Assembly (NCBI RefSeq): GCF_045689735.1
Contig: NZ_CP142685.1
Location: 1,178,001 to 1,242,000 of the forward strand
Reading direction: 5' to 3'
Length of the DNA stretch: 64,000 bases
Origin: Halothiobacillus sp045689735
GTDB lineage: Bacteria; Pseudomonadota; Gammaproteobacteria; Halothiobacillales; Halothiobacillaceae
Shown here: positions 43,288-52,286 of the stretch, one piece after another
Layout of the letters: each line of letters starts with the position of its first letter
Position numbering within the stretch: position 1 is the stretch's first letter
Position numbers and translations under genes: made by a program
The notes under the pieces: generated by a model
Databases searched by the model: none
What the model was told of the DNA's origin: nothing
Seen by the model: the letters and a program-made list of their open reading frames with translations, nothing else

Positions 43288-45480
43288 ATGTCAGACAGCA
43301 AATGCCCGTTTCATCACAGCAGCAGCGAAGCGAAAACCAACCGGGATTGGTGGCCGAATCAATTGAATCTGGATGTGCTGCGGCAACATTCCGATAAATC
43401 CGACCCCATGGATCCGGCATTCAACTATGCCGAAGCCTTCAAACAGCTTGATCTAGCCGCAGTCAAGCAAGATCTCGCCGCACTGATGACCGACTCACAA
43501 GACTGGTGGCCAGCGGATTATGGGCATTACGGCCCGTTCTTCATCCGCATGGCCTGGCACAGTGCCGGCACTTACCGCACCGGCGATGGCCGGGGCGGCG
43601 CAGGCAGCGGCAGTCAGCGGTTTGCACCGCTCAATAGCTGGCCGGACAATGTCAACCTCGACAAGGCACGCCGTTTGTTGTGGCCCATCAAGCAAAAATA
43701 TGGTCGCGCCATTTCCTGGGCCGATTTGATGATTCTGGCCGGTAATGTCGCGTTGGAAACCATGGGGTTCAAAACCTTCGGCTTCGCCGGGGGTCGGGCC
43801 GATATCTGGGAACCCGAGAAAGACATTTACTGGGGATCGGAAGACGAGTGGCTGGCCACCAGCGACAAACCCCACAGCCGGTACCAGGGCGCGCGCGATC
43901 TGGAAAATCCCTTGGCCGCCGTGCAGATGGGTTTGATTTATGTCAACCCGGAAGGGCCGGATGGCAAACCGGATCCCATCGCCTCCGGTCGGGATGTGCG
44001 CGAAACCTTCGCCCGCATGGCAATGAACGACTATGAAACCGTCGCCCTGACCGCGGGCGGGCACACCTTCGGCAAATCGCATGGGGCGGGCTCCGCGACG
44101 CATGTCGGCCCGGAACCGGAAGCCGCCCCCATCGAAACCCAAGGGCTTGGCTGGCACAGCAGTTTCAAAAGTGGCAAAGGCGGCGATCAAATCGGCAGCG
44201 GCATTGAAGGCGCGTGGACGCCGACACCGACCACCTGGGATATGTCGTACTTCGATATGCTGTTCGGCAATGAATGGGAGCTCGTCAAAAGCCCGGCGGG
44301 CGCCTGGCAGTGGACGCCCAAAACCCAGACGGCCGAGAACATGGCACCTGCGGCAGAGGATGCTCAGCAAAAACGCCCGATCATGATGACCACGGCAGAT
44401 ATGTCGTTGCGAATGGATCCGATTTACGAGCCCATCTCTCGCCATTTTCATCAAAATCCGGCGGAATTCGCCGATGCTTTTGCCCGCGCCTGGTTCAAAC
44501 TAACGCACCGTGACATGGGGCCGAAAAGCCGCTATCTCGGCCCGGAAGTCCCAGCGGAGGATTTGATCTGGCAAGACCCGATTCCAGCCTGTGATCATCC
44601 CGTGATCGATGCGCAGGATATGACGCAGCTCAAACAGCAGATCCTGGCCACCGGACTGGGCATCGGCACGCTGGTGCGTACCGCTTGGGCCTCCGCCTCG
44701 ACCTTCCGGGGTTCTGACATGCGCGGTGGCGCCAATGGCGCCCGACTGCGGCTCGCACCGCAAAAGGATTGGGCGGTGAATCGTCCCGCCGAACTGGCGG
44801 TCGTGCTCACAGCGCTGGAGGGCATACAACAGGCATTCAACCGCAAGCAAACCAAGGGCAAGCAGGTATCTCTGGCGGATTTGATCGTGCTGGGTGGCTG
44901 CGCGGCGATTGAACAGGCGGCCAAGGCCGCAGGTCATGACTTGGATATCCCGTTCACGCCGGGGCGAATGGACGCCAGCCAGCAGCAAACGGATACCGAT
45001 TCCTTCGCGGTGCTCGAACCGATCGCCGACGGATTCCGCAACTACCAGAAGGCGCACTACACCCTGTCTGCTGAAGTACTGCTGGTCGATAAAGCGCAAT
45101 TACTCGGCTTGACTCCGCCCCAGATGACGGTGCTCATCGGCGGTATGCGGGCGCTGAATGCCAATTTCGATGGCAGCGCGACCGGCATTCTGACCCATCG
45201 CCCCGAGGTCCTGAGCAACGATTTCTTCGTAAATCTGCTGGATATGGGCACGACCTGGCATCCCATCGATGCACAGCAAAGCCTGTTCGAGGGGCGTGAC
45301 CGCCGTACCGGCGCGCGCCGATGGACCGCCAGCCGGGTCGATCTGGTCTTCGGCTCCAACTCCGAGCTGCGGGCGCTGGCCGAGGTGTACGCCAGTGCAG
45401 ATGCTGGCGGGACATTCGCCCGGGACTTCGCGGCCGCCTGGGTCAAGGTGATGAATAACGACCGCTTCGATCTGCAATAA
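43288..45480 (+). CDS. katG: Catalase-peroxidase
   Basis: 730 aa, two-domain haem enzyme that removes hydrogen peroxide. Distal site IRMAWHSAGTYR near residue 93 with Arg, Trp and His; the tyrosine and methionine of the Met-Tyr-Trp cross-link appear in MGLIYVNPEGP and ARMAMNDYETVAL; proximal His in TAGGHTFGKSHG. The C-terminal domain is a degenerate copy, as usual. The ATG at 43288 is preceded by GAGGAA and gives MSDSKCPFHHSS, the common KatG N-terminus. It ends in an intrinsic terminator. Confidence 0.97.
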   Translation: MSDSKCPFHHSSSEAKTNRDWWPNQLNLDVLRQHSDKSDPMDPAFNYAEAFKQLDLAAVKQDLAALMTDSQDWWPADYGHYGPFFIRMAWHSAGTYRTGDGRGGAGSGSQRFAPLNSWPDNVNLDKARRLLWPIKQKYGRAISWADLMILAGNVALETMGFKTFGFAGGRADIWEPEKDIYWGSEDEWLATSDKPHSRYQGARDLENPLAAVQMGLIYVNPEGPDGKPDPIASGRDVRETFARMAMNDYETVALTAGGHTFGKSHGAGSATHVGPEPEAAPIETQGLGWHSSFKSGKGGDQIGSGIEGAWTPTPTTWDMSYFDMLFGNEWELVKSPAGAWQWTPKTQTAENMAPAAEDAQQKRPIMMTTADMSLRMDPIYEPISRHFHQNPAEFADAFARAWFKLTHRDMGPKSRYLGPEVPAEDLIWQDPIPACDHPVIDAQDMTQLKQQILATGLGIGTLVRTAWASASTFRGSDMRGGANGARLRLAPQKDWAVNRPAELAVVLTALEGIQQAFNRKQTKGKQVSLADLIVLGGCAAIEQAAKAAGHDLDIPFTPGRMDASQQQTDTDSFAVLEPIADGFRNYQKAHYTLSAEVLLVDKAQLLGLTPPQMTVLIGGMRALNANFDGSATGILTHRPEVLSNDFFVNLLDMGTTWHPIDAQQSLFEGRDRRTGARRWTASRVDLVFGSNSELRALAEVYASADAGGTFARDFAAAWVKVMNNDRFDLQ

Positions 45481-45500
45481 GCCGCCCCAAGCAGACAGAC

Positions 45501-45529
45501 GCGTCACCGGCACCCGGTGGCGCGTTTTT
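45501..45529 (+). terminator. Intrinsic terminator of katG
   Basis: 10-bp stem GCGTCACCGG/CCGGTGGCGC (one wobble) with a 3-nt loop, then GTTTTT. It begins 20 bp beyond the katG stop. Confidence 0.88.
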
Positions 45530-45617
45530 CATTCCGGCATTCCACCGGCAGCCTCATCGGCCGCGCGCAATTGCGCCAGTTTTTCGGCGATTTTCAGCTC
45601 CAGCCATCGCGTACGCT

Positions 45618-46043
45618 TTGGAACGCCTCTTATCTGACAAGGACGATTCGCTATACCGGCACGGCCAGCGAACTGACCCGCATATGTGTCTCCACCACAC
45701 CCGTACCCTGTCCAAAGACCTGGTGGTGTCTTGCAAACGGCAACGCGATATCGTACAAACCAACGGCGCGCCGCGCTATGCCCTATGGGGGAAAAGCATC
45801 ACCGTGGTCTAGTATAGCGACGAAAGCAAAGAGCTTCTCGCCGATAAAGAAGTCCTGTTTTACAAGGTATTCGATCCCGCACAGGACATCCCCACGCCCG
45901 CCGATGACAAGACCCTCAAGGCACGGGTGGATGACATCCTCAAGGCTCGCCAGCCCAAGGAAAAGTGGCACCTAGGTTCCAATCATCCCTGGCGCCGTTC
46001 ATTCACCACCCCGCCCCCAGAATCTCAAGGAACCAGCCTGTGA
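45618..46043 (+). pseudogene. Decayed transposase C-terminus (ISNCY-type), interrupted by a TAG stop
   Basis: One frame reads protein-like for 141 codons except an in-frame TAG at 45810-45812: LCLHHTRTLSKDLVV-like and RYALWGKSITVV before the stop, then YSDESKELLADKEVLFYKVF and KARQPKEKWHLGSNHPWRR after it. This looks like the C-terminal part of an ISNCY-type integrase-core transposase; the family name is from recall, not a search. The N-terminal catalytic part is absent. Downstream, CCGGACATCTCTACTTTGCC (near 46072-46091) may be the remains of the right end. No left inverted repeat was found. Confidence 0.6.
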
Positions 46044-46106
46044 GGGCAAACCATCCCCGACCCACCACCCTCCGGACATCTCTACTTTGCCTTGACAGGA
46101 AGAGAA

Positions 46107-48284
46107 TCAGCTTTTACCGAACCGTTGCTTGATTTCACGCAGTCGGTCGATCAGCGCAGCATTCCCTTCCGACTCGATCTCGTCCGCAATCATCTGATAA
46201 CTTTCATGATCTCCGACGGAGAGAAACGCTTCCACCAATCCGAGCCGGGTATCCAGCGCAGGATCGATCACCGCCGATGAGGGCTCCTCCACTTCGCCCA
46301 TCGGATGCACTCCACCCGAAGCGCCCAATGGCTCGCTCGCAGGCAAATCCAAAGTCAGGCCACTTTCATGTACCGCAGAGGGCGCCGATTCGACTGGCGC
46401 CACGGAATCCAAGTCGAAATCGAGCGAAACGGGTGAGGCATGCTCGTTCGTTTCAGGCAGTTCAAAAGCCAAGGGCGCTGGCGTCTCATTCCCGCCAAAA
46501 GCACTCGCCGGAATATCATCCAAAAAGTCGACGGGGGCTTGCGCCGCATCAGATTCGTTCACCGGATCGGCAACGGGCGCATCGTAGGACGCATCAAAAA
46601 TATTCACCGCACCATGCAGAGCGGACACCTCGTCTGCAGCAGGCAGATGGGGAACCTGGTCAGCGCCGAATTTTTCCTCAATCGTCGCCAGCGTCTGATT
46701 CAGTGCATGGCTATCATGATTTTCGGAATGCAATCGCGCCAGCTCCTGATAAAGAGCCAACTCCTCAGGATGCTGATGAATCGCTTCCTGCAAAGTACTC
46801 ACGGCCTGGCCGTCTAAGTGGTAAGAAACCAGCAACCGCACCTCTTCAATGACAGAGGCCGGATTAAATGGCGGCGCCGACGGGACGATCGGAGCAGCCA
46901 CCTCCTCTGCCATGACAGCCGCTGCCGATGAGGCCGTGGCAACCGGAATCACGGCGGCTTTAGGTTCCATGTGCGGCGCAGATGAGGACGCATAGCCTGT
47001 TGGAACATACGGCTCCGATTCTGCATCCCGACGACGACGAGAAACAGCAACCAGCAACAACAGGATGATCAGCAATCCCGCACCGCCCAGCAAATACGGC
47101 CCCCACTGAACCCAGAAATTATTGGCATTCGACTCAAGACGCTGACGGATTTGCTGCGTTTGTTCTTCGGATTGCTTCACCTTTTGCTGAAGCTGCGCAA
47201 TATTTTGGTTGCGCTCAGCGACCAAACCCTGCACTTGCTTGAGCTGATCGTTGAGCAACTCAATTTGTTTGCTCATCGCAGCGCTTTTTGCATCAATCGA
47301 GGCGATGGCCTCATCCGTTTGTTGGGTAGTCCCCGCTACTGCCGACGCTGTACCAGTCACAGAGGGTGCACCTGCCGCCGCTCCGGCGGATGCGGATGCA
47401 GATTCCGCCAAGGGCGAAGCGGCCGACGCAGCTGCCCCTGCCTTGGGTTCAGCGGATAGCAACTCCAATTTCGGCTGCGGCTGAGTAGCGGCTACCGCCG
47501 GGGTATCAATGGCCGCCAGCTTGGTCGTGGGTAGGGCGGCGGCGCCGTTCTCGGCGGGCGTAGCCGCTGCTGCCGGTGCTTCGGGAGAAGGCGTGTTTGC
47601 AGCGGCAGCCGTTGGCACCTTCAAGGTCACGCCGGAACGCAAGGCGTTGCCATTGCCATCTACAAACGCCTCAGGATTGGCGTTGATGATCGCTTGCATC
47701 ATCCCACGCACCGGAATCTTGCCACCATTCACGGCACGGCGGGCGATGTCGTACAGGGTATCGCCGCGTTGCACCTTATAGGTTCCGCCCATACTGACAT
47801 CCGGTACATTCTGTACCGTCTGCCAATTTCCCGCGCCGCTCGACCGGCTGCCTTTGAGACTGGCCGACGATGCAGCAGCGGATTCCTCGCGCCCACCAAC
47901 CGGCGGATTCAAGAGCAGGTCGTATTCCTTGATGACCTGGCTGTCACCAGAAGATACTTCAAGCAACATACTCAAAATGGGATCGGTGATGATTCGCTTG
48001 GAATGGACGATCACCACGGGCTTGCTGCCCAGCTCTTTGATCTCAAAAGTGATGTTGCCTGACAAGCTATCCAACGACAGGCCAGCCTGATCGTAGAATT
48101 TTTGCGGTGCTAGCCGAACCTTGACTTCGTCAATCGGCGTACTACCCAACCCACTCAGGGGAATGACGACCTTGAGATGCTCGGTCAGGTGCGAATCAAC
48201 CCGAGCCTGCCCCAACTCAACCGCACCTGCCCAAGCGGGCAAGGTACTTAGCACGGCCGCAATCATCCAACTCAACTTCCGCAT
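46107..48284 (-). CDS. fimV: FimV-type polar hub protein
   Basis: 725 aa. Signal peptide (LSWMIAAVLSTLPAWAGA), the FimV N-terminal domain (VELGQARVDSHLTEHLKV), a LysM peptidoglycan-binding domain (about 168-225, YKVQRGDTLYDIARRAVNGG), an Ala/Pro-rich stretch, a coiled coil (about 345-400), one membrane helix (YLLGGAGLLIILLLLVAVS), an acidic cytoplasmic region and the C-terminal FimV domain (DTRLGLVEAFLSVGDHES). It organises type IV pili and polar complexes. AAGGAG lies upstream of the ATG at 48284. The asd-fimV neighbourhood is as in Pseudomonas. Confidence 0.92.
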   Translation of the reverse strand: MRKLSWMIAAVLSTLPAWAGAVELGQARVDSHLTEHLKVVIPLSGLGSTPIDEVKVRLAPQKFYDQAGLSLDSLSGNITFEIKELGSKPVVIVHSKRIITDPILSMLLEVSSGDSQVIKEYDLLLNPPVGGREESAAASSASLKGSRSSGAGNWQTVQNVPDVSMGGTYKVQRGDTLYDIARRAVNGGKIPVRGMMQAIINANPEAFVDGNGNALRSGVTLKVPTAAAANTPSPEAPAAAATPAENGAAALPTTKLAAIDTPAVAATQPQPKLELLSAEPKAGAAASAASPLAESASASAGAAAGAPSVTGTASAVAGTTQQTDEAIASIDAKSAAMSKQIELLNDQLKQVQGLVAERNQNIAQLQQKVKQSEEQTQQIRQRLESNANNFWVQWGPYLLGGAGLLIILLLLVAVSRRRRDAESEPYVPTGYASSSAPHMEPKAAVIPVATASSAAAVMAEEVAAPIVPSAPPFNPASVIEEVRLLVSYHLDGQAVSTLQEAIHQHPEELALYQELARLHSENHDSHALNQTLATIEEKFGADQVPHLPAADEVSALHGAVNIFDASYDAPVADPVNESDAAQAPVDFLDDIPASAFGGNETPAPLAFELPETNEHASPVSLDFDLDSVAPVESAPSAVHESGLTLDLPASEPLGASGGVHPMGEVEEPSSAVIDPALDTRLGLVEAFLSVGDHESYQMIADEIESEGNAALIDRLREIKQRFGKS

Positions 48285-48448
48285 GTCATGCCACTCCTTC
48301 TTGAAATCGATCGTCCTGACCCGGAGAGAATGTCCAACAAAGGTCAATTCAAACCGTGGTCATCACTGCTGCGAATGATTGTGCCACAGCTTGAACAGCC
48401 ATGGCGCGTGTTTTCCTTCGCGCCAGCCATCAACTCCGTTGTACGACA

Positions 48449-49471
48449 TCAAAGATAATCGCGCACCAGAACCTCGGCAATTTGCACACTGTTCAATGCA
48501 GCGCCTTTACGCACATTATCGGACACCACCCAGAGGTTCAAGCCGCGTTCGATTGAAATATCCTCACGGATACGACCCACATACACCGGATCGGTGCCCA
48601 CCGCGTGGGTTTGCGCCGTCGGCCAACCGCCATCCTTGCGTTCATCGACGAGGCACACACCGGGAGCCTTAGCCAACAGCGCGCGGGCAGCTTCTGCCGT
48701 GATCTTGTCGCGGGTTTCGATATGCACGGCTTCAGAATGACCGTAGAACACCGGCACGCGCACCGCCGTCGGATTCACCTGAATCGTCTCGTCGCCCATG
48801 ATCTTGCGGGTTTCCCAGACCACTTTCATTTCTTCCTTGGTGTAGCCGTTGTCCATGAACACATCGATTTGCGGCAACACATTGAAGGCAATGGGTTTGG
48901 GATAGACCACCGGCTCCTTGCGGTCGCCGCTCAACAGCGCGGCAGTTTGTGTGGCCAGTTCCTCGATCGCTTCCTTGCCGGTGCCGGATACGGCTTGATA
49001 AGTCGCGACATTGATACGGGTGATGCCCACCGCATCGTAAATCGGCTTCAGTGCGACCAACATCTGAATGGTGGAACAGTTCGGGTTGGCGATGATGCCG
49101 CGATTCTTGTACTGCGCGATCGCCTGGGGATTCACTTCCGGCACGACGAGGGGAATATCCTCGTCATAGCGGAATTGCGAGGTATTGTCGATCACCACGC
49201 AGCCTGCTGCCGCGGCTTTTGGCGCGTAGATCGCGGATACGGACGCGCCCGGCGAGAACAGGCCAATCTGCACTTTGGAGAAATCGAAGGTGGCAAGATC
49301 TTCTACCGCCAGCAGGTGATCGCCAAATGGGACTTTCTTCCCGACCGAGCGCTCGGAGGCCAACGCATACACCTTGCCGACCGGAAATTTCCGCTGGGCG
49401 AGGATATCCAGCATGGTTTCGCCCACCGCACCGGTTGCCCCGACCACCGCCACATCAAATACTCGACTCAT
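48449..49471 (-). CDS. asd: Aspartate-semialdehyde dehydrogenase
   Basis: 340 aa. NADP-binding start FDVAVVGATGAVGETMLDIL, active-site cysteine in IIANPNCSTIQM, and the acid-base histidine region in FYGHSEAVHIE. It makes aspartate semialdehyde, the substrate of DapA encoded elsewhere in this window, and the precursor of Thr and Met. ATG 49471 was chosen; TTG or GTG codons five residues earlier are possible. It lies 53 bp after leuB. Confidence 0.96.
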   Translation of the reverse strand: MSRVFDVAVVGATGAVGETMLDILAQRKFPVGKVYALASERSVGKKVPFGDHLLAVEDLATFDFSKVQIGLFSPGASVSAIYAPKAAAAGCVVIDNTSQFRYDEDIPLVVPEVNPQAIAQYKNRGIIANPNCSTIQMLVALKPIYDAVGITRINVATYQAVSGTGKEAIEELATQTAALLSGDRKEPVVYPKPIAFNVLPQIDVFMDNGYTKEEMKVVWETRKIMGDETIQVNPTAVRVPVFYGHSEAVHIETRDKITAEAARALLAKAPGVCLVDERKDGGWPTAQTHAVGTDPVYVGRIREDISIERGLNLWVVSDNVRKGAALNSVQIAEVLVRDYL

Positions 49472-49524
49472 GTTCTTACTCACCAACCTGTTATGGCGCT
49501 AGCGCCGCCTGTCCGAATAGCCGT

Positions 49525-50610
49525 TTATCTTAACGCAGCAACGACCGCATCGCCCATTTCGATGGTGGACACTTTGCGATCCGCCGCTGTGCAAATGTCC
49601 GCCGTGCGTAAGCCTTGATCCAGCACCCGGCTGACGGCGGTTTCGATGCGTTCGGCCAGATCGCCGCGCCCGAAGCTGTAACGCAGGAGCATCGCCGCCG
49701 AAAGAATGGTTGCCAGCGGGTTGGCAATCCCTTTGCCGGCAATGTCCGGCGCAGAACCGTGGCTGGGTTCGTACAAACCCTGCCCCTTATCGTTCAGAGA
49801 GGCGGAAGGCAGCATGCCGATGGAACCGCTGAGCATGGACGCTTGATCGGAAAGGATGTCGCCAAACAGGTTCTCGGTCACGATCACATCGAATTGCTTC
49901 GGCCAGCGCACGAGCTGCATGGCGGCGTTATCGACATACATGTGACTGAGTTCGACCTCTGGATAATCCTTGGCGACGCGGTTCATCACCTCGCGCCACA
50001 GCTCGGAGGTTTCCAGCACATTGGCCTTGTCCACGGAGCAGACTTTTTTGTTGCGCTTCATTGCGGCCTCAAAGGCCACGCGCCCGATCCGTTCGATTTC
50101 CAGCTCGTTGTAATGCATGGTGTTAAAGCCTTCGCGCAACGACTGGCCGTTCACCGTCACCGTGCGAATGCCGCGCGGCTGGCCAAAATAGGCTCCGCCG
50201 GTCAGCTCCCGCACGATGAGAATATCCAATCCCGCCACGACCTCTGGTTTGAGCGAAGAGGCATCGGCCAGTTGCGGATACAGCATCGCCGGGCGCAGGT
50301 TCGCGAACAACCCCATCGCCGCACGAATGCCGAGCAGGCCGCGTTCCGGGCGCAGCGGCCGGTCGAGGCTGTCGTATTGCGGACCGCCAACCGCGCCGAG
50401 CAGCACGGCATCTGCCGCCAGCGCCGCAACCTGGGTTGCCTCCGGAAAAGGATGCCCGGCCGCATCGTAGGCCGCACCGCCGATCACGCCCTCCACGAAA
50501 TTCAGCGTCAGATCGCTGCCCTCAGTAACCGCCTCAAGCACCCGCACCGCCTGCGCGGTGATTTCCGGCCCGATCCCGTCACCGGGCAATACCAAAATCG
50601 TCTTTTTCAT
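49525..50610 (-). CDS. leuB: 3-isopropylmalate dehydrogenase
   Basis: 361 aa. Oxidative decarboxylation of 3-isopropylmalate in leucine synthesis. Motifs: ILVLPGDGIGPEITAQAV at the N-terminus, the LRPERGLLGIRAAM segment, ELTGGAYFGQPRG, and the nucleotide-site region EPSHGSAPDIAGKGIANPLA. The ATG at 50610 has GGAG 11 nt upstream. It is separated from leuD by a DMT-family permease gene. Confidence 0.97.
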   Translation of the reverse strand: MKKTILVLPGDGIGPEITAQAVRVLEAVTEGSDLTLNFVEGVIGGAAYDAAGHPFPEATQVAALAADAVLLGAVGGPQYDSLDRPLRPERGLLGIRAAMGLFANLRPAMLYPQLADASSLKPEVVAGLDILIVRELTGGAYFGQPRGIRTVTVNGQSLREGFNTMHYNELEIERIGRVAFEAAMKRNKKVCSVDKANVLETSELWREVMNRVAKDYPEVELSHMYVDNAAMQLVRWPKQFDVIVTENLFGDILSDQASMLSGSIGMLPSASLNDKGQGLYEPSHGSAPDIAGKGIANPLATILSAAMLLRYSFGRGDLAERIETAVSRVLDQGLRTADICTAADRKVSTIEMGDAVVAALR

Positions 50611-50634
50611 CCTATTTTCTCCAATTTTTTCCAA

Positions 50635-51579
50635 TTAGTTTGACTGTTCAGACAGGGCAATCATCACCACCCCGGCCGCAACCAGACCCAGCGCCAACAC
50701 CTCGCGCCGCGTGAAGCGCTCGTGCAAATAAAAATGGCTGAACAAAAGGGTAAAGAGCACCTCGACCTGACCCAAGCCCCGAACCAGCGCCACCTGAGTG
50801 AGCGAAAAGCCGGTGAACCAGGCCGCCGAACCGATGGCCGAAAGCATCCCCACCGGCAGAGCCCGCCGCCACGCGATGAGACACTGGCGCAAATCCTGCC
50901 GGGCAAATCCGGCCATATAACTGCCCTGCACGCCCACCTGCAAGGCATTGGTGATCAGCAGCACCAGCAAGGCTTTGAGCAGAACCGGGGTCTGGTCGTC
51001 CAGCGTCAAGCTGGCTTCCCGCAGCGCCAGCGCGGTCAAGGCGAACGCAAACCCCGCCCCCAAACCATACAGCGCAGCAGGCTGGATCGACAGCTTCAGC
51101 CAGCCGATCAGCGTAAATTTCTCCACGGGCAGAGAAAGCCAGAGTACGCCAACCATGGAGACGAGCACACCCAGCACCGCCCAGCCCGGTAAGGCGATGC
51201 CGAATACCAGCACCGAGAGCAGCACCAGTTGCACGGCTTCGGTCTTGGCATAGGCCGTGCCGACCAGATAATTGCGATGACCGAAAGCCAGAATCAGAAA
51301 CAGCGTGCCGAAAATCTGCGCTACCCCGCCGGCGAGGCAGTACAACAGGAACGCCACGGACCATTTCGGTTCGATACCAACACCATGTCCTTGCACGCTG
51401 AACCACCACCAGGCGATAGCCAGCATCAGCACATCCAGCGGCAAGGCGTAGAAATAACGCACAAACGCCGCGCCGCTGGCGCTCAATTCGTGCCGCAGCC
51501 GCGCCTGAATTGCTGTTCGCCACGCCTGAAACAGCGCGGCAGCGATCGTGACGGGAATCCAGGCGGGCAGGCTCGTCAT
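50635..51579 (-). CDS. EamA/DMT-family permease within the leu operon
   Basis: 314 aa with ten hydrophobic helices in two EamA-type repeats (first from about residue 30, second near 150). N-terminus MTSLPAWIPVTIAAALFQAW. The family contains metabolite exporters and nucleotide-sugar-type carriers; the substrate is not readable from sequence. Position between leuD (37 bp upstream) and leuB (24 bp downstream) on the same strand indicates co-transcription, suggesting export or uptake of a branched-chain amino acid or intermediate (inference). Confidence 0.85.
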   Translation of the reverse strand: MTSLPAWIPVTIAAALFQAWRTAIQARLRHELSASGAAFVRYFYALPLDVLMLAIAWWWFSVQGHGVGIEPKWSVAFLLYCLAGGVAQIFGTLFLILAFGHRNYLVGTAYAKTEAVQLVLLSVLVFGIALPGWAVLGVLVSMVGVLWLSLPVEKFTLIGWLKLSIQPAALYGLGAGFAFALTALALREASLTLDDQTPVLLKALLVLLITNALQVGVQGSYMAGFARQDLRQCLIAWRRALPVGMLSAIGSAAWFTGFSLTQVALVRGLGQVEVLFTLLFSHFYLHERFTRREVLALGLVAAGVVMIALSEQSN

Positions 51580-51616
51580 GTCCCTGTCGCTCGGTCAGTC
51601 GCTCGCGGTCGGAAAC

Positions 51617-52267
51617 TCAAGGGCGCGCGGCAAGAAACAGCCAAGGCCGTTCAGCCCGGTGTTTAGCCTCATACGCCCGAATCTTGTCTGCGTGCTGGAG
51701 CGTCAAGCCAATGTCATCCAGCCCTTCGAGCAGACAATGCCGCCGGAACTCATCCACCGCAAAGGGGACGGCCGAACCATCGGGCTTGATGATCTGCTGG
51801 TTTTGCAAATCGACGGTGAGTTGATAGCCCTTGTCGGCCGCCACTTCGCGGAACAACTGATCGACCACCGCTTCCGGCAGCACAATCGGCAACAGCCCCG
51901 TTTTGAAACTGTTGTTGAAGAAAATATCCGCAAAGGACGGCGCGATAACGACGCGAAAGCCAAAATTGGTCAGCGCCCAGACCGCATGCTCCCGCGAGGA
52001 ACCGCAGCCGAAATTGGATCGCGCCAGCAGGATGGTCGCCCGATCATAGGGCGGTTGATTCAGGATGAACTCCGGGTTTTTCGCCCGACGGCTGTGATCC
52101 ATGCCCGGCTCGCCCGGCTCCAGGTAACGCCAGTCATCGAAGGCGTTCGGGCCAAACCCGCTGCGCTTGATCGATTTCAGGTACTGCTTCGGAATGATGG
52201 CATCCGTATCGACATTGGCGCGGTCGAGCGGTGCCACAATGCCGGTGTGGGTGGTGAATGCTTGCAT
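51617..52267 (-). CDS. leuD: 3-isopropylmalate dehydratase small subunit
   Basis: 216 aa. N-terminus MQAFTTHTGIVAPLDRANVD, then the swivel-domain signature ARSNFGCGSSREHAVWAL and FADIFFNNSFKTGLLPI. It forms the isomerase with LeuC. AGGAG lies 8 nt before the ATG at 52267, and 19 bp separate it from leuC. Confidence 0.97.
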   Translation of the reverse strand: MQAFTTHTGIVAPLDRANVDTDAIIPKQYLKSIKRSGFGPNAFDDWRYLEPGEPGMDHSRRAKNPEFILNQPPYDRATILLARSNFGCGSSREHAVWALTNFGFRVVIAPSFADIFFNNSFKTGLLPIVLPEAVVDQLFREVAADKGYQLTVDLQNQQIIKPDGSAVPFAVDEFRRHCLLEGLDDIGLTLQHADKIRAYEAKHRAERPWLFLAARP

Positions 52268-52286
52268 GATGGTTCTCCTGTTCGAC

